Shown: positions 1-7,852 of the stretch, piece by piece
How the letters are laid out: the number at the start of each line of letters is the position of its first letter
How positions within the stretch are numbered: position 1 is the stretch's first letter
Assembly: GCA_034435635.1 (NCBI GenBank)
Contig: DAOTWY010000057.1
Span: 1 to 31,335, forward strand
Source: DAOTWY01 sp003696565
GTDB taxonomy: Bacteria; Chloroflexota; Anaerolineae; Aggregatilineales; Phototrophicaceae
DNA length: 31,335 bases
Direction of reading: 5' to 3'
The notes under the pieces: model-generated
Seen by the model: the letters and a program-made list of their open reading frames with translations, nothing else
Databases searched by the model: none
Told to the model about the DNA's origin: nothing
Made by a program: the position numbers and the translations under genes

Positions 1-91
1 TTGTGACGATGGGACGCAAGTCAATCGTCCCTTAAGCACCGACTCCTCGGAGTCAGGGGCAAGCCACCCCCTTTAGCGGGTGGTAATTGAC
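1..91 (+). mobile_element. Probable 3' (right) end of an IS605/IS607-type TnpB element, with omegaRNA-like hairpins
   Basis: Three hairpins follow one another: GGGACG/CGTCCC (11-16 with 26-31), GACTCC/GGAGTC (41-46 with 49-54) and CCACCC/GGGTGG (65-70 with 78-83), then a terminal TTGAC (87-91). This is the familiar look of the right end of TnpB-carrying elements, where the end of tnpB overlaps the omegaRNA scaffold. An open frame enters from the window edge at 2 and stops at TAG 74-76 inside the last hairpin, as tnpB genes often do, but it is too short to identify. The rest of the element would lie to the left, outside the window. Assignment rests on pattern memory only; another hairpin-rich repeat is possible. 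Confidence 0.5.
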
Positions 92-339
92 GCGGCTCTC
101 ATTAGGCACAAAATCTAATGAAAATCCAACATCGACGATACTTACATTATAAATAGCAATTTATGTGAGTATTAATAAATTTTTGGAAATAACGAGAAGC
201 GAATATAATGGCTATCAACTAAGCTATATTTTTCGTCACAACACTTCCAAGCAATTGCCTTGCTAGATTTCCTGAACTATACTAATCACTAACAATCCTG
301 AATAATCATACTGACCATTTGCATTAAGGGAAAAATTGG
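92..339. other. Intergenic region, AT-rich
   Basis: No coding potential is seen. It holds the right flank of the putative TnpB element and, near its end, the promoter of the FecR-like gene. Confidence 0.5.
255..283 (+). promoter_or_regulatory. Predicted sigma-70-type promoter for the FecR/CHASE2 operon
   Basis: TTGCCT (255-260) and TATACT (278-283) are separated by 17 bp. They match the -35 consensus at 4/6 and the -10 consensus at 5/6. Transcription would start near 290, leaving a leader of about 50 nt before the ATG at 340, which has AAGGG about 9 nt upstream. Read by eye only. Confidence 0.45.
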
Positions 340-1239
340 ATGAAAAGATGGATTTTAATCATTACATTATGTTTGATTTCTGGTCTAAATATGGCGCAGA
401 CAAGCAATGAGCTTGCTGCTGTTTTAGAAGTTCTTGAACCAGGTGTCACTGTGCAACGGGTAAACACCAATAATCCCATCGCGGTTAATGTAGAGGCAAT
501 TGTTGGGGTTGGTGATGTGATTCGGACAGATGCAAGTGGCAGAGCACGTATTACCTTTTTTGCGGATGGTACGGATACCGAATTATTGCCAAACACCGAA
601 TATCGTATTGAGACATTTGAAGGAAATGATGATGAATTCCGTCTATCTGTCTCGGTGTTAGCTGGGCAAACCGTGCAGCGATTGAGCCGTATCATCGATA
701 CGAATTCATCCTATGATATTCATACCCCAGCCATGCAACTGGCTGCGCGTGGTACCACGTTCGCCATTCGGGTAGAAAATAACGGACGTTCCGGCATGAT
801 TGTCAGCGAGGGGACTGTCACAGCCAGTGCCGATGAATCAACGGCAGATGTCCCAGTTGGGTTTGGCGTGCGGGCAACATCACGTGAAGGCTTAAGCGAT
901 GTCGTTCCAGCGACATCATTTGAAGAACTCGACGCTGCATTAGATGGTTGCCAAATCGCTATCAACGTGATTGATGATGTGCGCTTTAATGTTCGGGTCA
1001 GCCCATCTCTAGAAGCACAACGTGTTGGTACGGTTGATCCTGCTGAGGTTGAGGTGGTCATCGGTGTCAATCAAAGCGGCGGATGGTATCGTATCCCGTT
1101 CCGTGGTGGGTATGGGTGGTTCCTTTCCTCCACAGCAGAGGTGACATCAAACTGTGCAGGATTGCGTGTTTTCCCAGATGACCAACTAGAAGATATCTCT
1201 CTATACGATACAATCGGTGACCCAATTGAGTTGCCATAG
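340..1239 (+). CDS. Exported FecR-domain protein with C-terminal SH3-like domain
   Basis: A signal peptide is seen at residues 1-19 (MKRWILII...NMAQ), so the protein is exported. Residues about 25-165 look like a FecR domain: a sequence on raised potential (VGDVIRTDASGRARITF), a short beta-rich stretch, then a second block ending in RGTTFAIRV. Residues about 205-275 (RVSPSLEAQRVGTV...GGYGWF) resemble a bacterial SH3 domain and contain two cysteines that could pair. FecR-type domains in this setting usually sense or scaffold in the periplasm or outside the cell; the ligand is unknown. The stop codon overlaps the start of the CHASE2 kinase, so the two are almost certainly co-transcribed and probably act together. 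It is a different protein from the second FecR-like gene at 3737, but with the same plan. Confidence 0.75.
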   Translation: MKRWILIITLCLISGLNMAQTSNELAAVLEVLEPGVTVQRVNTNNPIAVNVEAIVGVGDVIRTDASGRARITFFADGTDTELLPNTEYRIETFEGNDDEFRLSVSVLAGQTVQRLSRIIDTNSSYDIHTPAMQLAARGTTFAIRVENNGRSGMIVSEGTVTASADESTADVPVGFGVRATSREGLSDVVPATSFEELDAALDGCQIAINVIDDVRFNVRVSPSLEAQRVGTVDPAEVEVVIGVNQSGGWYRIPFRGGYGWFLSSTAEVTSNCAGLRVFPDDQLEDISLYDTIGDPIELP

Positions 1240-3743
1240 TGATGATAACAAAATTTAAACAGGCTTTTATTACTGGCTTGAGTATCGCGATCCTCTTGGT
1301 TGCAATGCGTCAGGCTGGCATGATGGCAGGCATTAGCCTGAGCATCACGGATGTTTATTATACATCTGCGCCTGTTTCTGACCGGATTACAATTGTCGCC
1401 ATAGACGATGCTAGCTTGAATGCTTATGGACGTTCACCAGTAGAATGGTCACGTGAGTTACATGCACAGCTAGTGCGGCGTTTAAGCAATGCCCGTGTGG
1501 TAGCGTTCGATTTGTTGTTTTTAGAACCATCCGAGGATGATCAGGCGTTTATTGAGGCGATCCAAAGCCTTAGGCAAGGCGATAATCGCACGCGCTTTAT
1601 CTTGGCGGCGGCGGGTTTTCAGGCATTAGATGAGGGGCAAGTATTACAATTTGACCGGTTGCTTCTCCCTACCCCACCACTATATGATTCAATCGATAAC
1701 ATTGGTGTGGTAAACACGTTTGTAGATGCTGATAACGCCATCCGCCGCCAGCCATCTCGTATTCAATTAGCAGATTCGGAATTTGCTTATTCGTTTAGTA
1801 TAGCGACCTACTTGGCTTATTTGCGCATTCCAACGGTTGCTATTCCTCAACTCGTCACGTTAGAAGGTAACACGCTCTATTTAACCCCACAAACCCCCAT
1901 TCCAATTGATGACAATGGGCTATGGATGCAAAATTATTTTGGGGAACCAGGCACATTCCCGATTGTCTCTTATAAAGATGTGATCGATGGGAATTTTGAT
2001 CCTGCATTATTTGATGACCGAATTGTATTGATTGGCACCTTAAACGCTGCCGGTATTACCGACCAATATGAGGTTCCTACAGCTGATGGCAAGTTGATGT
2101 CTGGGGTAGAAATTCAGGCACATGCCATTGAAACACTATTGCAAGGCGTACCATTACAGGCACAATCTCGCCTATCTGAAACAGCAATGATCTTATCCTT
2201 AGCTATTTTCTGTGCATTGCTTTATGCCTATCCACGCTGGTATTTCAAATTGATGCTGATGGTGGCGTTATTAGTGGTTTGTGTCGTTGTTACATCTGTT
2301 ATCTTCAGTGTTTATGGCGTAGTGACCAATTTATGGTATGCTGCATTAGCCATTACTCTCCCCGGTTTGATCACCATCGGCTTAGATATTACCCAAGAAA
2401 TTAACCGACGACGACGCTCAGAATTCTTACTACAAAGCCTGGTACAAGTGTCTAAACAACAATTAGACCCCCACCGTATTTGCGAATTACTCAAGTCCGA
2501 TATTGAGCGCATTGTCCCTAACAGCGTCGTAACCATCCATCAGCAACCAGTCAACAGCTCACATACGATGATTCTGCCAATTGAGTGGCAGGGTAAAATC
2601 TTGCGCTATGTCACAATTGATACCAAAGTCAATATACCCAACCGCGTGCAACAATTGATCCATGACCTGCTTTCCCGAATCGCACCTAGTTTAGAAAACG
2701 CCCAGCTATTTGCAGAAACACAACGCCAAAACGAACTATTAGAAACCTTCCTCAAAGAATCGCCACAAAGCGTCGTTATCCTTAACGAAAATTTGGTCGT
2801 ATTACGAAGCAACCTTGGCTTTAAGCGGTTGTTGCCGCTTGATTTAGTTGACCAGGCATTACCATCTATTTTTACAATCATGGGGGTAGACAGCAAAGCC
2901 ATCAGTGAGTTGTTATTCCAATTTGAAAACCGTAAATCTTTTCAACAAGAAATTCAGATTGAGAACAAAACTTATAACTTGGCTGCCGCACCAATTAAAA
3001 CTTATCAACAGTGGGTGGTTATGTTGGTCGATATAACACAACTTGCTGATTTGAATAAACTCAAAACCCGCATGATCCGGATGGCATCCCATGATCTTAA
3101 AAACCCACTGGCACGGATTACCGGATATGCAGAACTGTTATTGATGGATACAACACTCACACAAGAAAATCAGCAGTTTATCCATAATATTCAAAAAGCC
3201 GCTCATGAGATGCTCCAGATCATCACCGATATTTTAGATATTGAACAATTACGCAGTGGTAAAATTGAAAAAGAGCGCGTTAATATGACTGCTGTTACCC
3301 ATGATATTGTCACACGTCATATGACAGATGCGGAACAAAAACAACAAACGCTGAGATCAAATTTGGCTAATGGGGTCATTGTCATGGGTAATCTACGCCA
3401 ACTGTCTCAGGTGGTCTCTAACTTGATTGGAAACGCCATTAAATATACACCAAATGGCGGAGAAATTGACGTAACATTGCGCGTGGAAGATGATGATGTG
3501 CTGCTAGAAGTAAAAGATAACGGATATGGTATCCCCAAAGATGCCCAGGCAAATTTGTTCACGGAATTTTATCGTGTGCGTAACCGCGCCACCGCTGGCA
3601 TTCCTGGTACAGGTTTAGGCTTAAGTCTGGTTAAATCTGTCGTTCAGGCGCATCGTGGGGATGTTTGGGTGGAAAGTGACGAAAATCAAGGTAGCACGTT
3701 TTTTGTGCGTTTACCGCTGGAAGAATGGGAGTCTCCATGTTGA
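1239..3743 (+). CDS. CHASE2-domain sensor histidine kinase
   Basis: An N-terminal membrane segment (about 10-30) is followed by an extracytoplasmic CHASE2 domain (about 40-300; motifs ITIVAIDDASL, VVAFDLLF, DRIVLIGT). Three closely spaced membrane segments come next (about 310-383), the standard CHASE2 topology. Then come a GAF-like stretch (about 395-490), a PAS-like domain (about 500-590) and a kinase core. His618 sits in the H box (SHDLKNP), Asn732 in the N box, followed by DNGYGIP and GTGLGLS. It should autophosphorylate in response to an outside signal, perhaps relayed by the flanking FecR-like proteins. No receiver domain or regulator is encoded in this operon, so its partner is elsewhere or is the regulator at 6067-6774. 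The frame can start at GTG 1239 (overlapping the previous TAG) or at ATG 1242. Confidence 0.9.
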   Translation: MMITKFKQAFITGLSIAILLVAMRQAGMMAGISLSITDVYYTSAPVSDRITIVAIDDASLNAYGRSPVEWSRELHAQLVRRLSNARVVAFDLLFLEPSEDDQAFIEAIQSLRQGDNRTRFILAAAGFQALDEGQVLQFDRLLLPTPPLYDSIDNIGVVNTFVDADNAIRRQPSRIQLADSEFAYSFSIATYLAYLRIPTVAIPQLVTLEGNTLYLTPQTPIPIDDNGLWMQNYFGEPGTFPIVSYKDVIDGNFDPALFDDRIVLIGTLNAAGITDQYEVPTADGKLMSGVEIQAHAIETLLQGVPLQAQSRLSETAMILSLAIFCALLYAYPRWYFKLMLMVALLVVCVVVTSVIFSVYGVVTNLWYAALAITLPGLITIGLDITQEINRRRRSEFLLQSLVQVSKQQLDPHRICELLKSDIERIVPNSVVTIHQQPVNSSHTMILPIEWQGKILRYVTIDTKVNIPNRVQQLIHDLLSRIAPSLENAQLFAETQRQNELLETFLKESPQSVVILNENLVVLRSNLGFKRLLPLDLVDQALPSIFTIMGVDSKAISELLFQFENRKSFQQEIQIENKTYNLAAAPIKTYQQWVVMLVDITQLADLNKLKTRMIRMASHDLKNPLARITGYAELLLMDTTLTQENQQFIHNIQKAAHEMLQIITDILDIEQLRSGKIEKERVNMTAVTHDIVTRHMTDAEQKQQTLRSNLANGVIVMGNLRQLSQVVSNLIGNAIKYTPNGGEIDVTLRVEDDDVLLEVKDNGYGIPKDAQANLFTEFYRVRNRATAGIPGTGLGLSLVKSVVQAHRGDVWVESDENQGSTFFVRLPLEEWESPC

Positions 3744-4678
3744 CATTATTCATGTGGCTATTGATGTGGCTTGGCGGTGAAGCACAACCATATTCAGCGG
3801 TGTTAACTGTTCATTATGGGGTTGTGGAAGTTCGTCGTGCAGGCACAGAAGCATGGTTTAGTGTGCCACGTGGTGCAGTAATGCCTTTCGGTGAAGGAGA
3901 TACCATACGCACCAATGAAACCGGGCGCGCTATGATTCACTTTGATGATGATTCTGGCGTGTTAATCATCGGCAATAGCTTATTTCAATTAAATGAATTT
4001 CGTCAACAAGTTGATAACACCTTCCATGTTCGTGGATATGTGGAAGGTATCACATTACATCAATATACCTTACCGCTCAGCTTGTTTGAAATGGCAACCA
4101 ATGAGTTAACCGTTACACAAGCTAGTCAGCGTTTTGCCATCTGGGCGGAAAACGATATTGCGGATGCGGTTTTATCCGCTGAAGGGGAATTATCACTCAT
4201 ACAAGATGAGCAATCTTACACGATTATGACCAATCAGGGGTATCATGCAGCTTATCAAACCATATTAGACCTGACTCCCCCATTAAACGAACCGCGCTTG
4301 CGTTCTGAATTAGAAGGTTGTCCTGGGTTGATTGATACAGTCAATAACCTCAACTTGATTGTGCGTAACGGCTCTACGGTAGATACCTTACCAATGGGAG
4401 CCATTCCTGATAACACGCCAATTTTGTTGTTGGGGATATCATCCAGCGGTAGGCGTTATCGCCTGCAATTTTTGAATGATTTCGGCTGGGTGGATGCGTT
4501 AGCTGTTGAAACAGATTGTCAGGATTTACCTGTTTTTCCAATACCGTATATCGAATATTCCCCTTATGTCGTGAATGTCACTGAAGCAGAGGCGGCGTGG
4601 TTACTGCCTTATTTTGGGGCGGTCGAAGATGACGAGTGGTTTTATCGCTTTGTTAGAGAGGAAGACAGTGCATCATGA
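3737..4678 (+). CDS. Second exported FecR-like protein
   Basis: A hydrophobic signal peptide (MLTLFMWLLMWLGGEAQ) precedes a FecR-like domain at about residues 20-155 (GEGDTIRTNETGRAMIHF, then a beta-rich block). A C-terminal region follows that again resembles an SH3-like module (about 190-265) and contains two cysteines. An upstream in-frame ATG at 3725 is possible. I prefer ATG 3737 because GGGAG lies 5 nt before it and the signal peptide then begins cleanly. The start overlaps the end of the CHASE2 kinase gene, so the three genes form one unit. The protein shares its plan with the first FecR-like protein but little sequence, which suggests two different roles, such as ligand binding and inhibition. 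Its stop codon overlaps the convergent kinase gene. Confidence 0.7.
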   Translation: MLTLFMWLLMWLGGEAQPYSAVLTVHYGVVEVRRAGTEAWFSVPRGAVMPFGEGDTIRTNETGRAMIHFDDDSGVLIIGNSLFQLNEFRQQVDNTFHVRGYVEGITLHQYTLPLSLFEMATNELTVTQASQRFAIWAENDIADAVLSAEGELSLIQDEQSYTIMTNQGYHAAYQTILDLTPPLNEPRLRSELEGCPGLIDTVNNLNLIVRNGSTVDTLPMGAIPDNTPILLLGISSSGRRYRLQFLNDFGWVDALAVETDCQDLPVFPIPYIEYSPYVVNVTEAEAAWLLPYFGAVEDDEWFYRFVREEDSAS

Positions 4679-6070
4679 TCCGTAAATCGGTAGCAGCACA
4701 GTAAAAGCCGCACCTTTACCCGGTATGCCGTCACTCTGAAGGGATACTGTGCCGTCATGGGCTTCTACAATCGCTTTGACAATGGCTAACCCTAGCCCTG
4801 CCCCGCCTGTATTCCGGCTACGGGCACGGTCTGCACGATAAAATCGCTCAAAAATATGTGGCTGATGTTCTGGCGGAATACCTTTTCCTGTATCCGCCAC
4901 ACATAAAGCAAGTTGATCGTCAACCTGTTTTAGCTCAATAAAAATTGAGCCGTGTTCTGGCGTATGATGCAGTGCATTGGTGATTAAGTTATTCAGGACT
5001 TGAGTCAAGCGGCTAAAATCTCCCCAAACTGTTGGCAAATTTTCTTCTACAGAAACCACCAACTGAATATTTTCGGCTTCTGCAACGGGAGAAAAATAAT
5101 CCACCACCCGCGCAACAACCTCTTGCAAGTTGACTGTCTGTAGCCGCATGGGAAGTTGACGCGCTTCTGCTTGGGCTAACTCATGTAGATCATTGACAAG
5201 GCGATTTAACACACGTGTTTGGTTATATAAACTAGCGACCTCAGCTTTATCTAGTTTATAGACATCATCTAAAATCGCCCGCAAATTCCCTTGTAAGACC
5301 GTTAAGGGTGTGCGCAGTTCATGCGCCACATCCGCCACTAAATTACGCCGTAGTGTTTCGGCTTGTTCCAAGGCGGCACCCATTTCATTAAAGGCTTGTG
5401 CCAGTTGAATCATTTCAGTCGTACCAGCAACCGGCACACGCTGTGTCAAATCTCGTGCAGCAATTCCGCGTGCCGCCTCAGACAGCTTATAAAGCGGTGC
5501 TGCCAACGAACGACTGACAAAAATCCCTGCAATGACACCAATTGTGCCACCGATAAATGACATCAACCAAATGCGTTCCTTAAGCCAATTTAAGAACATC
5601 GTTTGTGGGCTAAAATCCTGCGTTTCAAACGCCTCGGAATATCGTCCGATCCCCCGCAAGTAACCTTGTACAATGCCATCAATTCTTACGGGGACTACTT
5701 CATCAAACTGAATATAGGGCCAACGAGGGTCATCTGGTGCTGGATGTGAGTCATAAATGACGCTACCGTTATTATCAATCAAAGAAAATGTGAGGCTATA
5801 GGCATCTGTCTGCAAATAAGAGCTTTGCAGCCCCGCCATAAACGCCTGAGCGTTATGCCATTCATGTTCTTCATAATAATTTGCCAAAATTTCAACCGGT
5901 CCATTGGGGGCAACCAAAACATCGCTATAATCCAATATCGTGAGATTTGATGTCGTGATGAGAATACCGATCAATGATGTAATCATCACGCCGAACATAA
6001 CGACAAGAGCAAACGCCAAGCTCAACCGTACCCACAAGCGATTTAATTGTTGAAGCAGTGGTATGATCAA
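4673..6070 (-). CDS. Two-component sensor histidine kinase (HAMP type)
   Basis: Membrane segments at about 13-40 and 165-188 enclose an extracytoplasmic sensor of about 125 residues. A HAMP domain (about 187-240), a HisKA box with His250 (VAHELRTPL) and an ATPase domain (NLITNALHHTP, DTGKGIP, GAGLGLAIV) follow. It should phosphorylate the regulator encoded just upstream. The start is a TTG whose last bases overlap the regulator's TGA (TTGA at 6067-6070), so translation is coupled. The next in-frame ATG falls inside the first membrane helix, which supports the TTG. The sensor loop has no motif I recognise, so the signal is unknown. Its stop overlaps that of the convergent FecR-like gene. Confidence 0.9.
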   Translation of the reverse strand: MIIPLLQQLNRLWVRLSLAFALVVMFGVMITSLIGILITTSNLTILDYSDVLVAPNGPVEILANYYEEHEWHNAQAFMAGLQSSYLQTDAYSLTFSLIDNNGSVIYDSHPAPDDPRWPYIQFDEVVPVRIDGIVQGYLRGIGRYSEAFETQDFSPQTMFLNWLKERIWLMSFIGGTIGVIAGIFVSRSLAAPLYKLSEAARGIAARDLTQRVPVAGTTEMIQLAQAFNEMGAALEQAETLRRNLVADVAHELRTPLTVLQGNLRAILDDVYKLDKAEVASLYNQTRVLNRLVNDLHELAQAEARQLPMRLQTVNLQEVVARVVDYFSPVAEAENIQLVVSVEENLPTVWGDFSRLTQVLNNLITNALHHTPEHGSIFIELKQVDDQLALCVADTGKGIPPEHQPHIFERFYRADRARSRNTGGAGLGLAIVKAIVEAHDGTVSLQSDGIPGKGAAFTVLLPIYGS

Positions 6071-6774
6071 CGGTTACCATCTCCACCAAAACGATACCCA
6101 ACACCATAAACCGTTTGAATATAAACTGGGTCTTTAGGGTCTTTTTCAATCTTTTTGCGTAAATTTTTAATGTGGCTATCTAGTGACCGTTCTAAACTTT
6201 CATACTCATACCCCAAACTCCGCTCAATAAGTTCCGCACGAGTAAATGCATACCCTGGATTTTCCATCAGTGTATTTAAAATCTCAAACTCTGTGGGAGT
6301 TAAATCAACTGGTTTACCATAAGCAATGACTTCTCGCCGATAAGTATCGAGTTTGAGTTCGCCATGAATAAATACCTGCTCTTTATTGACGGTAGCAGCG
6401 TTAGAAATTCTACGCATAACAGAGCGCACCCGTGCCACAACTTCCCTTGGATTAAACGGTTTGGTGATATAATCATCAGCACCTAGCTCTAACCCTACAA
6501 TTTTGTCAGTATCTTCTACCCGTGCAGTTAGCATAATGATTGGAATAGCTTGCAAGTTTGGATTAGCCCGCACGATACGTGTAATGTCCCACCCGTCTCG
6601 GTCTGGTAGCATAAGATCAAGAATCACCAAATGAGGGCGTTCTCGTCGTAACATATGCAAGGCTGTTTCACCGTCATATGCCACCAAAACTTGATAGCCA
6701 GCTTGTTCCAGATAAGCACGTACCAATCGAACAATCTCTTTGTCATCATCCACGACCAAGATTGATGTTGCCAT
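6067..6774 (-). CDS. OmpR/PhoB-family response regulator
   Basis: Receiver domain (about 4-118) with the acidic pair Asp10-Asp11, phosphoacceptor Asp53 (LVILDLMLPDRDG), Thr83 and Lys105 (TKPF), then a winged-helix DNA-binding domain (about 135-232; LTPTEFEIL, RSLDSHIKNLRKKI, VYGVGYRF). It should bind DNA as a dimer when phosphorylated by the kinase encoded by the overlapping downstream gene. A TTG at 6792 extends the frame by six residues, but the ATG at 6774 starts exactly at the conserved receiver N-terminus and has GGGAG upstream. The divergent ABC exporter is the obvious candidate target. A tandem repeat with 11-bp spacing upstream of the gene could be its own binding site. Confidence 0.92.
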   Translation of the reverse strand: MATSILVVDDDKEIVRLVRAYLEQAGYQVLVAYDGETALHMLRRERPHLVILDLMLPDRDGWDITRIVRANPNLQAIPIIMLTARVEDTDKIVGLELGADDYITKPFNPREVVARVRSVMRRISNAATVNKEQVFIHGELKLDTYRREVIAYGKPVDLTPTEFEILNTLMENPGYAFTRAELIERSLGYEYESLERSLDSHIKNLRKKIEKDPKDPVYIQTVYGVGYRFGGDGNR

Positions 6775-7111
6775 TGTTAATATCGCTCCCAAAAACAGAA
6801 ATTTATTTTTTTGTGTAATGCGTCACCAAGTAGTTACCAAGGGATAAATCTCTAGCAGCGTGATCCATCCCCTACATACAATTCTCACACGGTGCAATCA
6901 TCTAAAATCAACCCCTTTCATGAGCAACCAGAACGAGCGTATAGAGTTGATCCAACGCTTACTTTATTATATTAAAGCGAAACTATGGAGAAATGGTGGA
7001 GAACTCACAACTTTTCTTAAGCATCCGCGTATATGATAGATAAGTTGATACGTATCTGTCTGCTTGGTGGATTATCATGCAGGCTTTTTAATTTAACAGA
7101 AAGGTCATTTA
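6775..7111. other. Divergent intergenic region between the two-component pair and the ABC exporter
   Basis: No gene is seen. The region holds the tandem repeats near 6823-6841, a weak possible promoter toward the exporter (TTGATC 6947-6952 with TATTAA 7070-type bases starting at 6970, 17 bp apart) and a 10-bp palindrome GATACGTATC at 7047-7056. AAAGG lies about 6 nt before the ATG at 7112. Confidence 0.4.
6823..6841 (-). promoter_or_regulatory. Tandem TYACCAAG repeats, 11 bp apart: candidate OmpR-type binding site
   Basis: TCACCAAG (6823-6830) and TTACCAAG (6834-6841) are direct repeats with an 11-bp period. OmpR/PhoB-type regulators characteristically bind such head-to-tail half-sites on one face of the helix. 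The site lies about 50-70 bp upstream of the response-regulator start and would overlap a weak possible -35 (TTGGTG on the minus strand). The assignment is an inference. Confidence 0.35.
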
Positions 7112-7837
7112 ATGAGTCAAGATGTTGTTTTACGAGCGCAAAACCTATCCAAAACCTTAAAAGTAGGAGAAGTGAAGGTTGAAGCATTGCGCAATGTCTC
7201 ATTAACCATTGAGCGGGGGGAATTTGTTGGGATTGTTGGTCCCTCTGGTAGTGGGAAATCAACACTACTGGGTTTGATAGGTGGCTTGGATACACCGACC
7301 ACCGGCACAATTGAAATTGATGGCGTAGATATCACACGCTTAAGTGAGCGTAAACTCACTCGTATCCGTAATGAAAAAATTGGGTTTATCTTCCAAGCCT
7401 TCAATCTTATTCCAACACTCACTGCGCTGGAAAATGTGGCATTACCGGTACAATTTGCTGCTAAGCGTCAGTTTAATCCTCATAAACGTGCCAAAGAATT
7501 ATTAGATATGTTTGGCATGGGGGATCGTATTCATCACCGCCCTACCCAGCTTTCCGGTGGTCAGCAACAGCGTGTGGCGATTGCACGAGCCTTAGCGAAC
7601 AACCCAGCGATTATTGTGGGGGATGAGCCGACTGGCAATTTAGACAGCGAATCCAGCAGTGTTGTCATGGAGGCATTACGTAATGTGCGGGATACGTTTA
7701 ACACAACGGTTATTCTCGTCACACATGACCCAGGTATTGCGGAACAAATGGAGCGTCTCATTACGTTAGTAGATGGACGAATTACCGATGAAGATGCACG
7801 GACTGCAACCGGCACGCATTTGCGCGTACAGGTATAG
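7112..7837 (+). CDS. ABC transporter ATP-binding protein, MacB/LolD type
   Basis: A complete nucleotide-binding domain of the usual length (241 residues). Walker A is at 43-51 (GPSGSGKST), the Q-loop region reads IFQAFNLIPTL, the signature begins at 147 (LSGGQQQ), Walker B ends with Asp171-Glu172 (GDEPTGNLD) and the switch His is 205. The family energises FtsX/MacB-type permeases, which move lipoproteins, peptides or antibiotics out of the membrane by mechanotransmission rather than classical transport. The permease gene begins 15 bp downstream, so the two form one operon. The divergent two-component genes suggest control by that system, as for peptide-antibiotic exporters of the Bce type. 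That link is an inference. Confidence 0.92.
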   Translation: MSQDVVLRAQNLSKTLKVGEVKVEALRNVSLTIERGEFVGIVGPSGSGKSTLLGLIGGLDTPTTGTIEIDGVDITRLSERKLTRIRNEKIGFIFQAFNLIPTLTALENVALPVQFAAKRQFNPHKRAKELLDMFGMGDRIHHRPTQLSGGQQQRVAIARALANNPAIIVGDEPTGNLDSESSSVVMEALRNVRDTFNTTVILVTHDPGIAEQMERLITLVDGRITDEDARTATGTHLRVQV

Positions 7838-7852
7838 AGGGAACATCATCAT

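Noticed and set aside
7047..7056. GATACGTATC palindrome upstream of the ABC exporter as an operator.
   Set aside because: Ten symmetric AT-rich bases with no repeat elsewhere; too weak to call a site.
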